A DNA stretch of 64,000 nucleotides from assembly GCF_000004825.1 (NCBI RefSeq), contig NW_008805086.1:248001-312000 (forward strand), given 5' to 3'. This document shows positions 12,972-23,418 of this stretch, piece by piece. A program made the translations under genes and the position numbers. Under the pieces are notes generated by a model. It saw only the letters and a list, made by a program, of their open reading frames with translations. It was not told the origin of the DNA and did no database searches. Origin of the DNA: Heterostelium album PN500 (taxonomy: Eukaryota > Evosea > Eumycetozoa > Acytosteliales > Acytosteliaceae). Positions within the stretch are counted from its first letter, which is position 1, and every line of letters starts with the position of its first letter.

Positions 12972-14113
12972 ATGAGCGGACCTTACAGAGTTTGTATAGT
13001 ATGTGTTTATTATGTTTAGGTGGCTGTTTTTAAAATAGGTGTTAGTTCATTCACTCATTCATCTTTAATTTAATATTAGAATCGTTTACAAAAAGAATAT
13101 CTTGAGATTCAACGTAAACCTGAGAAGCATATCTTAGCAAGAGTATGTTATTATTATTATTTTAATCGTTCCTCAAACAACAAGAATAATAAGCATTGAC
13201 ACTACATTCGTTATTATATTATTATTAGCCTTCACCTACCAATCTTTTAGAATGGCATTATATTATATTTGGACCTGAGGGTTCTCAATACGAGGGTGGT
13301 GTATATCATGGTCAACTTATATTCCCACCTGAATATCCTCATAAAGTATGTATTTATTTCAACCAATAACATATCAAAGTAGATCTAAAGCAAATATTAA
13401 CATAATTTATTATTTTAGCCACCATGTATGTATGAATAATAAACAACATAGGTTTCAGTTAATATAGATTTTATGTATATATTTTTAACACTGATGATTG
13501 ATAAATCTTTCTAGCAATTCTTATGTCTACACCATCAGCAAGATTTGAATGTAATACTAGAATATGCGTAACAATGAGTGATTGTAAGTTGTACTACTCT
13601 ATCAGACACATTCCTGTTTTATTGATAATATTATATTACTAGTTCATCCAGAATCATGGAATCCATTTTGGAATGTTTCAACTATATTACTTGGTTTATT
13701 ATCATTTATGGTAAGTAGTACTAGGTGTTTGTAAAGATCATTAATTATTGATTGGTTGTTCTATGTAGACTGAAGATGTACAGGGTAGTGTTGGATCAAT
13801 AACAGCACCAAAGTCAGTTAGAATGAAATATGCAGCGCAATCAAAGAGTTTCAATTGTCAGAATCAAACTTTCAAAAAGGTATTTCCAGATCTATATCAA
13901 GAGTTTAAAAAAGAAATGAAAGAAAAAAGACAAGCTTCATCATCTTCATCATCGACATCATCTCCACAGAAACAAACAATACAGAAACAACAACAAGATC
14001 AACCACAAACATTACAACAACAGTTACAACAACCAAAACAAAATATAATACTCATTATATCTTTATTTATTGTAACATTATGTATAATTGGTGTATTCAT
14101 TGTAAAAAGATAA
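12972..14113 (+). CDS. ube2j2: Tail-anchored ubiquitin-conjugating enzyme E2, UBE2J2/Ubc6 type
   Basis: Seven exons: 12972-12998, 13080-13142, 13229-13345, 13419-13425, 13515-13583, 13643-13710 and 13769-14113, giving 231 residues. Every junction is GT..AG and the joined frame is open. The UBC fold shows [32 protein letters not shown], the catalytic Cys (about residue 89) in [20 protein letters not shown], and [11 protein letters not shown], which is the diagnostic UBC6 signature. After a Ser/Gln-rich linker a hydrophobic segment ([18 protein letters not shown]) plus VKR ends the protein, a typical tail anchor in the ER membrane. Ubc6/UBE2J2 ubiquitinates misfolded proteins for ER-associated degradation. 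Exon 4 is only 7 nt yet is needed to encode the conserved PPS and keep the frame. Confidence 0.94.
13419..13425 (+). other. 7-nt micro-exon of UBE2J2
   Basis: CCACCAT lies between an acceptor (TATTTTAG) and a donor (GTATGT). It encodes Pro-Pro and the first base of Ser in the conserved KPPS stretch. Skipping it would shift the frame before the catalytic Cys. Confidence 0.85.
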
Positions 14114-14295
14114 AAGATAAAAGTAGAGTAAACATTTAGTGAATTTATAAAGTTTAAATAGTTGTACAATTTTATTATTATTATTTTTTAGTGATTCGAA
14201 TTAATTCTAAAGAATTTGATTTAAATTATTTAGTTTGTTTTGTTTTCATTATAATATATATATATTAATAAATGGTTAACTTGATTGGTTTGTTT

Positions 14296-14321
14296 GATTC
14301 GATTCGATTCGATTCGATTTG
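14296..14321. repeat. GATTC pentanucleotide microsatellite
   Basis: About five tandem copies of a 5-bp unit (GATTC/ATTCG phase) lie in the short convergent gap between UBE2J2 and the GDPD gene. It is probably simple slippage. Confidence 0.7.
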
Positions 14322-14322
14322 A

Positions 14323-17300
14323 TTATTTATTATAATGTTTTGAGATGTATGCAACATGATCTACGATGACTGCGTCTACACCAAGAGTTTCTTGAAGATC
14401 TACTAATGCAGGATCGTTGTTTTCTTGACCCCAACTGCATAGCATTAGACCTGCCATCTTTACTTCTCTGATGATTGGTGTACCCTCTGTGAGAATACGT
14501 GAGTTGGTTACGATACCGAGGAGATGTGCGGATTTCGAGAAACGGATGGCCTCTGAGATCGAGTTGGTACGTGGATCAGAGTGTTGTGAGAATCCAGCGT
14601 TGTTCAAGAAGAACACCGGGTAACGTGGTTGTTTCAATGAACATAATATACAGATGTCTGGGTCGAACGATGAGAACATCACTTGACGGTCACCGGCATG
14701 CTCAAACACCACACCCAAGATGATGTCGACATAGGCGTTACGATCGACCGAGTTGAGACGTTGCTTAGCCTCTGTCTCTTGGCAAGGATATTTGATCTCA
14801 ATGTTGAATCCAGTCTCGATTGGGACACGCTTGAATGTCTCCTCGAGTGTGGTCATCGAGTCAGAGATGGTTGTCGATGGCTGTTGTGACGAAGAGGGTG
14901 GCACGCTTCCACTGCTGAGCGATAGCGGATTCTGATCTTCGTTGGAGAGTAGATCTTGCATGGAACGCGATCTGCTGTGTGGCGACGCTAGAGGTCTGCG
15001 TTTCGGTTGGATATTCGAGATCTGGTCGAGTGGAACCTTGTTGACTGGCACCTTGATGCCACCGATGTTGATTTCAAAGTCGTGGTAGATTATCGGTGCA
15101 TTGTCACGCGATAGCTGCACGTCAAACTCGATATATTGTGCACCTAGCGATGCCGCTGTAACAAATGAGAGAATGGTATTCTCTTTGATGTGTGTACGTT
15201 TGTAGCGACCGACATTACGTGCATTCTCAGCACCTCCACCACGATGACCAATGAGTAGGGTCGACTTCCAATAGGTGTTGGAAAGAACTTGGCTGATGTT
15301 TGGATGGGTGAATGGTGTTACGATCAGTGGGAATACTGTTAGTTCACCGATGGTTGTCAATGTTGAGTTCATAATGGGGACGGTTATCTTGGCGGGCTTG
15401 GTGTTGAGCAGATCCGATGCCAGCAGGACAGCTCTACCAATGAGGACGTGCGACATTCCCATACGATACATATCGAATTGCACGGTTTGGAAGTTGTTGA
15501 GTTGCGGTGTCTGGAAGGTGATAGTCTGGTCTTTGGTGCATGGATGTGAGATCTGCGTTGGCGAAGTTCCCTGGAGATTCTCGTTGTTATTGTTACGCAC
15601 GGACACCACGATTCTTCCAATCTCTGCGTCGTTGTACATCTTGATTGGCTGAATCAACTTACGTTGTGGATCGACAGGCGATGTCTCACCGAATCGAATT
15701 CTAATTTGGTTGTCGTTTACCAACCAACCTTTTTCGACAAACAGTGTCTTTTGTTGAGTGGATGGCAGTGGTACTACGAGCTGTGATTGCGAGAGCGATG
15801 GCAACGATGGATCCATTGAGAGATCGCCGTGTGTTGGCGCAGAGTTCAAGTGCTCCTCAGAGATGGCACCAAACACTCCGTCGTTGATCAACTCTTCCTC
15901 TTCCTCTGGCGAGAACTTTCTGTTCTCCGGTAGTGCTTCCCACATCTCGAGACGACTCTCCTCACAGATAATGTATTTGTATTCCACCTGGACGTTGGTT
16001 GGCAAGCTTGCCTTTCCAACCCAGACACTTTCTCCTGAGGCACCGTTGATTGACTCGGCGAGATTCAAAAAGAGTGCGTGAGCTGGATTCCACTTGCCCA
16101 GAGCTTTTCTGTTACCGATGATACCGACGCGATATCCTGGCTTGACGGTAGCAATAATCTTGAATGTCACATTGGAAATCGATGATTTCGGAATCTTCTT
16201 TGAGAGAATAGTAGAGGCATTGGCTGGATTGATCTTTGGTGTCGATGAACCAGAGGTGGATGCACGCAAGTCGATTTCACTGGTCGATCTGTTAAGCTCA
16301 ATCTTTGGTGACTGTGGAATACCTTTGGAATCCTTTAGATTCGGTGTCGATGAGTAGGTGGTATCTACAATCTCGTTGGCTTTGCAATACTCCATGATGG
16401 TAATGGCTGTCTGGATGTTTCCACGATACAGCGAATGAACGATTGGCGACCACTCTTCCTTGTCTTGAATGAATGGATTAGCTTTGTTTTCGAGCAATAT
16501 CTTTGTACACTCCAAAAAGTTGAAATAGGCAGACTCGTGGAGAGGTGTCCATCCGTCGTCGTCTTGCGAATTGATAATCTTTGATATTTCACGTGTCGAT
16601 TTGTCTTTGTTGAGTTGCTCAACGAGTATCTCAATGATTTTACGATGACCGTTACCTGCTGCCATGTGAATGGGAGTGCGCTTGTCCTCGTCGGTCAAGT
16701 CGACCAGCGCATCTTTGGCGAGCAGCAACGAGATCACCTCGGTGAAACCACGCTTTGCGCATTCAAAGAGTGGAGTGCGACCGAATGAATCGGTAGCATT
16801 GACACTGATCTGTGGATTCTCAAGGAGCACGGTCATGTTGTTGACCGAACCCTGGATGGCTGCTTCGTGAATCAAGTGACGTCCGTACGGTCCCGGAGTG
16901 ATTGGCGAGTTTGCTTCGAGCAACACCTTGATTACAGCGGCGTTGTCGTTTGGCTGACGACTTGCCAGATAGAGAGGAGTGCATCCCTCACGATCCATTG
17001 TGTCGACGCGTGCCGACTTTGATAGTAGAAGCTTAACAGTGTTGATATGATAGTTTTGTGCTGCAATGTGTAGAGGTGTTCGCTTGAGGTAATCTTCACA
17101 GTGAATCGAAGCACCCTTTTCAATAAGGAACTCTACGAATTCTGGATGACCTCTTCCCGCAGCAATATGAATGAACTGCTTATCAATCTCATCGATGAAA
17201 TTGATATTAATGATTGAACCAAACTTTTCAAACAAAAACTTTCCAACATCCAAATGTCCCAAATAAGAAGCTTTGTGAATACATGAATGAACTGTTTCCT

Positions 17301-18466
17301 TCCACATCGGTTGATCCTCTGCTAACCTTAGTTCTTCCATCAACACTTTAATATCAGAAATACATCTAAAATGTTTATAAACATTGTTGTTAATTATTGA
17401 AAAAGTAAGTTTAATTGTTTTTTCCATAAACTTACTTGTTTAATGAATTTACATCATTTGATATTACAAGTTGACAAAGTTGAGTAACTGTTTGTGATAA
17501 TTCTTTTTGTTTTGGCTGTGTTTTTTATGTATTTATGTTATGTTAATACTTATTATTATTAATAATAATAATGATTTGTATCGTAATACTTACACTTAAT
17601 AAATTAATGTATGGATTATTTAAAAAGTTTAATCCAGATTGTGTCATGGTTTGGAATTCACGTTCGATTTCCAATGTGATCTTCTTGAGCTGTGAACATT
17701 GTCCGAGTTCGGTGCTGTCTACTTTGCTGCTAAAGAATGCGTCGATGTCTTGGTTGTTTGTCAGCTTGTTGTTTCGTGAGTTTGTATGTGGTGTAGCTCC
17801 GTCCGTTTGCAATACAATCGGCGAGCTCGGGTTAGAGTCGTTGAGGCTGCTCTCCTTCTTCAACTTGGAGACCGCCGGCGAGTGCACTGTCGATTGCGAC
17901 TCACCGATGCTACCCTTGCGACGCGATGTCTCACTCTTGACCTTCTTCTTGGCGTAGGTGTTCATCAGTTTCTGCACGGCCCACACATTGATCTTGGCGT
18001 ACTGGTCGAGGTCGGCCAGCTGCTTGATGATGTCCTCGAACGCCTTCTGATAGGCAAGCATCGAATTGATCTCTTTGTAACCTGCAATGGTTGCAGGTGT
18101 TGCAGTGGTGGTAGCTGCAGTAGTCGGCATCTGTACGAGGTAGAGAAACGAAGAGAATGGCGAGGCGAAATCGACACCACGGAAACGCGAAACCAGATAT
18201 TGATATCGCTGATACAAGTCGTTCTCCTTCTCACGAATGAACGAATCGATCTTGTTGATTTCATTCTCGATGAGAACGAGGAACTCGTCGTATCCGACCA
18301 TTGGCGAGGGTGGTGGAGTGATCATCGCATTCGAGTTGGGGTCGCTCAGTGACAACGCTGGTAACTGCGGTGAATACATTGCTCTCAGCTTTCTTTTCAA
18401 CCTCTGATATGGAATGTAATTATGATTCCACACAGTCATAGTGTTTAGATATTTAGAGAATTTCAT
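14323..18466 (-). CDS. SPX-ankyrin-CBM20-GDPD glycerophosphodiester phosphodiesterase (Gde1-like)
   Basis: Exons 18466-17594, 17515-17436 and 17365-14323 give 1331 residues. The N terminus is an SPX domain (MKFSKYLNTMTVWNHNYIPY, Lys-rich KRKLRAMYS), which binds inositol pyrophosphates and senses phosphate. Ankyrin repeats follow (about 340-650; GRTPLFECAKRG, TPIHMAAGNGH). A CBM20 starch-binding fold (about 718-820; VGIIGNRKALGKWNP) comes next, and a GDPD catalytic domain (about 1023-1330) ends the protein with GHRGGG, KENTILSF, EFDVQLSRD and IIYHDFEI, so the His/Glu/Asp active site is present. SPX-ankyrin-GDPD is the layout of yeast Gde1, which hydrolyses glycerophosphocholine. GDPD with CBM20 also matches GPCPD1-type enzymes. 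The 80-nt middle exon is small but restores the frame exactly. No signal peptide is seen, so it is probably cytosolic. Confidence 0.92.
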
Positions 18467-20340
18467 GGTGGTGTTCTATTTTATTTTTATTTTAATATTA
18501 ACTAATATCTAATAATCGATTCGAATTTATATTTTTTAGTACTAAAAACTCTATCTAAAAAAGGAAAAAAGAAAAACCACTCACACACAATGAATGAATG
18601 TCACAACAACAACAAGAAGAATACAAAAGTAGTAGTAGAATGAATGACACGAAGACTAAAACAACTTGTTTGATTTAAAAATAAGTACTTATTATGAATA
18701 AATATAAAAAATAAAATAAAATAAAAAAGGTATATATCTATATGTATATTACAAATTATTTGTTATGTTTTAAGAAAATAAAGTAATTTAAAGTTTATTA
18801 AGAAATTTGGGTAAGCTTCATCTAAAAAATCTTAAAAAGAAAGTTTTTAAACACAAAAAATGTTGTCAAAAATGGAAGGGTGTCACAGTGATAAAGAAGC
18901 TAAAAACCTCCAAATAAACCAGTTTTGCAGTTTTTGTTCGAGTTTTTTTTTTTTTTTTTTTAAATAAAAAAAGTGAGACCCCACCACTCTAATTAAAAAT
19001 AATTTTTTTTTTTGCTTTGATCAAGTTTTTTATTTACATTTTTTTTTGGAGTGACAACATGATTATCATTTTTTTGTTCTGATTGATCGACACTACAAAA
19101 TCGTCACCATTTATAACCCCTTTTACACTTCATTTTTTTTCTCTTTGCAAACAAAATCATTTCTCAAATTCGCGCTTGTTATGTTGCCAAAGCAAATCGG
19201 TTCATATTTTAAATTTAAATTGGTATTATTATTGTTGAGTCAAACCGGCAAGTCTTTTAGCAACACGGTTTGTTAATTAAAACAACCAGTTTCTTTTCAT
19301 CGTACCCGGAATTCCACCTTCGAAACAGCATAATATCCCGCTTGCCGAATGAGATGAGTTGTCTGTCTCTCGGATCTCACATTTTCTTTTTTTCTTTTAA
19401 AGTCATATTATCAATCAATACAACTCTTTGCTGTTGTTGGTGCATATGCATAAAGAACGGTCGATCCTCACAGATCACTCTGATTGATCTTCTTTTAACC
19501 CAAACCACCAACACCATCGTATGCCAATCATTTTTAACTATATATTTAAAGGAAGTAATAGTAGTTAATAATGTAGAATAGATATAACAATAGAGAAGTA
19601 CATGTTGGCTCTTTATAGTTTTACTTTAAATTTTTATTGTTGACAATTGTATACAATGCTTGTTGTGGAAACATTGAGTTTGTAAATCACACAATGGCTG
19701 TATCAAATTGTAAATGAAAAGTGAAGAGTTTTTATTTTTAATAAAAGAAGATATAAATTAATATTTATTATAGATACAGCAGAAGTAAGTAGTTTGAAAA
19801 AAATTTTGATTCAAGTTATGATTATAGAAAACAAAGACAAATTATCAGACAATATCAAAATCACACTGTTAAAAAAATCATTGTCGAATATATTTGATAA
19901 TTTTAGATAAAAAATATCATACAGTGTATATGGAAGTGATAGCATTTAATATCTTGAATAATGCAACTACAAGAATAACTATTGTGTTTTTGTCTTGGTA
20001 AATCATCTTAAGATCTTGCAAAAAAAAAAGGTGTTTTGCTTAACAACATTTTGTAGAATGAAATGTTCTTTAAACAACATTGGAAAATATCAAAGTTTAT
20101 ATGAATGATTATAAAAGATATATCTTACAGGAGCATCTGGTATATATATAACAAATATATTGTTGGTTTTAGTTTTTTCAAATCTAAAAATTTATCTCCC
20201 CTCTAAAATATTTATTGACTTTTACATGTAAAAACAAATTATTCTATATTTGGAAGTTAGTTTGTCAGTGAAAAATCGAAATAAATAAAATTTAATTAAT
20301 TTTGAAATATATTTTTATTTTTTTTTATTTTTAATGAAAA
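18467..20340. other. Long intergenic region with a GC-richer island
   Basis: 1.9 kb between the SPX-GDPD start and the end of the Tudor-like gene. Most is AT-rich with poly-T runs (near 18943-18962 and 19002-19012). About 19160-19530 is clearly less AT-rich and of mixed composition. It contains one 103-codon frame (19270-19581) with no recognisable motif and no dictyostelid codon pattern. It may be promoter DNA or a non-coding RNA locus. I found no snRNA, SRP or tRNA signature. Confidence 0.5.
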
Positions 20341-20897
20341 TCAATGAAAAAATGCTTGTGCTTGATGATTTTCAATAAAGAATTCATAACAATCATCAGG
20401 ATTCACATTTTCAATTATTTCATTAGTTTTTAATAGTCTAATTGTTAGAGTTTTTTTGTTTTTCTTAGTTATTATAGAGTTTATAACAGCAGCATAGAAA
20501 ACATGGGTTTTATCAGTTTTGTAAGTATACAATACATATCTACCTTCTACCAATCTATCATTCGAAATACTTTCTGTTGCACTTTGTATTGTAATATAAT
20601 CAACACTGTAATAGTTAGCAATTACTTCACTAAATTTATTAAACATTAGATTAGTTATAAAACATATTTTTTTGTTTGTATTTTTACTTACTCTTTGAAT
20701 GCAACTCTATATGTATTATCTTTCTTATTATAATCTATAATGTGACCATCCCACCAAGAATAATAAGCACTATCTATATTTTCGTCAACACCATACAATA
20801 CAGATACTCTTTGATTTAAAAGAAACTTTGGTTTACAGTTGAAATCTGTTGGATAGATGCTGTTTTTGTTGTTCTTGTTGCTCTTGTTGTTGTTCAT
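20341..20897 (-). CDS. Small protein with Tudor-like fold
   Basis: Exons 20897-20692 and 20629-20341 (GTAAGT..TTTAG) give 164 residues. After an Asn/Lys-rich start, two similar beta-rich modules are visible: RVSVLYGVDENIDSAYY with WWDGHIIDYNKKDNTYRVAF, and GRYVLYTYKTDKTHVFYAAV ending in VNPDDCYEFF. The pattern of a charged strand, an aromatic pair, then a strand of the YxVxF type resembles Tudor/Agenet methyl-reader or SH3-like barrels. I cannot name the family. It lies just downstream of the decayed gene that the hAT element split, on the same strand. Confidence 0.6.
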
Positions 20898-21089
20898 GTT
20901 TTTGTTGTTCTTGTTGTTGCTCTTGTTGTTGTGGCTTGTTTATATTAATCTTGTAACTATTTGTTGTAAATTGCTTTCATATTCTATTTACTTTGTGGAG
21001 ATACTCCAAGTTGCCATATCTCTCCAAAAACAATCCAACATGTACAATGAAAATATGCATATAAGTCGATATCTTAATATCAGCGAGAA

Positions 21090-22063
21090 TTAAATTGGAA
21101 CCAAATTGTGATGACATATATCTCCATTGATATTCTTTGACAGGTTCATCAGATCATGCAAGATATTAAGCAATGAAGTTGTTTCCAATATTTCTTTATC
21201 TATATTTTAATTAAAGACATTAGTTTTAATTGTTTTTTATTTTTTAATAAACTACACATCTTACCAATTCTAACTTATCATTATTATATACAGAATGATT
21301 CGACAAGGTCTTAATAAGAATATCTTGATTGATCAAGATATTTATATATTCCATATAGTTAACAGCTGACTGTTTGAATCGGTCTAGAATGTATAAGGCT
21401 GTCCATGCAAGAGTGTACCTGGTGAGACCGTTATCAATGTCAGTTTAGCCGTACACTTGAGGAAGTCTTCGATGTCTTTTCGTAAGGTTTCATTGGTGTC
21501 ACATAGCAGTAGTATCGGTTTACAAACAGTCTTAACAATGGACATGAACATGTATAACGTGTCTGGTGGAACTTTAGTTGGATCAATGTCAAGACTCGGT
21601 TCTGCAGCCATACCAGAGAAGCTCTTCATTTCGACCTTTGGGTTTTTGGCTTTAGACTTTTCTTATTCTTGACTCTCTGTCCTTCCTTCCTCATAAGCTC
21701 TCTAGTACGTGGCTTAAAGAATCCAATTGTAGAATGGTCGATCTTCTCTTGAGTGTCAGGATCCACTTTTCCAGATGAACCAGTACCTAAGCAAGTAGGA
21801 CACCTGAATGTCGAGTTCCAATGAAATAGACCGCCAAGACCCATTACCGTGAGCCAACATTTCAAATCGAATGTGTAGAGTAAGTCTATTTGGTAATATC
21901 TATCTTATTATTTGATTCTAATTCTTTAATTTCCTGATTTAATTTAGATAACTGTTGTTTCAGTTCAGAGAAGGTTTCGTCACCAAGATAAATAAGAAAC
22001 ATTAGACCATCGTTGGGAGATTTGAGAACAGTAACTGGCTTATTTATGGATATTGATTACAGC
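21090..22063 (-). pseudogene. 3' part of a decayed protein-coding gene split by the hAT element
   Basis: Coherent protein segments appear in changing frames: KPVTVLKSPNDGLMFLIYLG, LLYTFDLKCWLTVMGLGGLF followed by a CPTCLGTG pair of cysteines, KVPPDTLYMFMSIVKTVCKP, AWTALYILDRFKQSAVNYME and TTSLLNILHDLMNLSKNING. They run in order on the minus strand and end at a stop at 21090, with one plausible intron (about 21200-21260). Several breaks make a working product unlikely. I do not recognise the family. The Cys pair after the HWNSTFRCPTC motif may be a small zinc knuckle. The 5' part resumes at 26949, on the far side of the transposon. Confidence 0.6.
22056..22063. repeat. Left 8-bp target site duplication (ATTACAGC)
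   Basis: ATTACAGC directly abuts the left terminal inverted repeat and is repeated exactly at 26949-26956. An 8-bp duplication is the hallmark of hAT insertion. Confidence 0.9.
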
Positions 22064-22079
22064 CAATACTCCTAAATAT
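22064..22079 (+). repeat. Left terminal inverted repeat of hAT element
   Basis: CAATACTCCTAAATAT, identical to the reverse complement of 26933-26948. Confidence 0.92.
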
Positions 22080-22328
22080 GACAAATTCTCTCAAATATAA
22101 ATAATAAATTTTAAAATATTTAATTTAAAAATATTTAATATTTAATTAATATTTACAAACAAATATAATAAATAAAACATTTATCAAATAAATAATAAAG
22201 AAAATTCAATAATAAATAAAATGTTTAAACACAGTTATAAAGAATAATTGTTAAATAATCTAAATTTATTTATTTTAATGTTTATTTTCAGTGGCAGTGC
22301 ATGCACATCTGTGGTGTTGTCAATATAC

Positions 22329-22800
22329 TCAAAGGTTTATATTTGGGTATTGTTGGCAACATGCTAAATATGGAAAAAAGAAAAACAGAAAATAGATTCG
22401 AATTAGCTTAAATATTTATTAAAAAAAGAATTAACATACCATTAATATGAGAGGTTGCACAATGTCCAACCTTTTTGTTTGATAATGAAATTGTGAAACA
22501 TTCACATAAATTACATTCGAATCTGCTGGTGAGACGCGAAAAAGTAAAATATTTTATTAATGTTGAAAATTTATTTTTTTTATTTTCTAATATTTTGTTG
22601 AAAATATAATCTTCCAAATCAGTGATATAAATCATAAGATTCCTCTTTAAATTAAGTTGGAATTGATTTATATGGATGATGTTGTTGTTTATGTTGTTGT
22701 TATTGCTGTTGTTATTGCTGTTGTTATTGATTTCATATGTGAGATCAATGATTTCTTCTGTATACTTGTTTTCCTTTGTTAAATCAATTATAATCTTCAT
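22329..22800 (-). CDS. Small cysteine-rich protein carried inside the hAT element
   Basis: Exons 22800-22440 and 22363-22329 (GTATGT..ATTTAG) give 131 residues. The N terminus is acidic and Asn-rich (MKIIIDLTKENKYTEEIIDL, then NN/SNNN runs). The C terminus has a dense Cys/His set: FECNLCECF, GHCATSHIN, then Ala-Cys-Cys contributed by the second exon. This looks like a treble-clef or RING-like zinc site, but the spacing matches no family I can name. The gene lies between the left inverted repeat and the transposase on the same strand, so it moves with the element. It could be an accessory transposition factor or a captured host gene. The splice is inferred from consensus and gives a clean stop. 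Confidence 0.55.
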
Positions 22801-23325
22801 TCTTAATATAAATTGTTTTTTCTATACAAAAATGAAAATATGATTTGCTATTTATATTAAATTCTATACTATCAAAGTAATGAATGAGTTTACAGTAAAA
22901 AATAATATTTTACAATATTATATAAAAAGTTAAAAAAGTTAAAAAGATTACAAAATATATTATTCAAAAAATAAAGTTTTACAACAAAAGATAATTAAAA
23001 TGATCAGAAAATAGTTATTTTTGAAAATTCTGTAAGTTAACATGAGATAGAGTTCTAAATAGTTTTGTAAACAAGTATATATCCACATTAAATTGTGAAC
23101 AAATACTCAAGCAAATCATATAAAATAAACAAGAAGTGTGAGTAATGTTTATAAACACTGAGAAAAAAAAATTGAAAAGAAGAGAGAGAATATATATATA
23201 TATATATGGTTGAAATAGGTGAGTAAATAAATTTAAATAAATCAATAATTCTCAATTTACAATTATATTTATGATAAAACAGAAAATAAATAAATACAGA
23301 TACAACAGTGAATGATATTTTAAGT

Positions 23326-23345
23326 GTTATATCACAGTGCTGTGA
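23326..23345 (+). repeat. Internal inverted repeat flanking the transposase, left copy
   Basis: GTTATATCACAGT plus GCTGTGA. Its inverse lies at 26334-26352. The core TCACAG..CTGTGA is itself a palindrome. It lies about 75 bp past the transposase stop. Confidence 0.7.
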
Positions 23346-23418
23346 TTTGGATTATTCAACACTCCTCAGTACTATTAATAGATGAATATTATTAAATTTA
23401 ATTGATTTATTTAATTGA

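Noticed and set aside
19270-19581. 103-codon plus-strand frame as a protein gene
   Set aside because: No recognisable motif, no conserved splice neighbours, and codon choice unlike the genes around it. Noted only as a compositional island.
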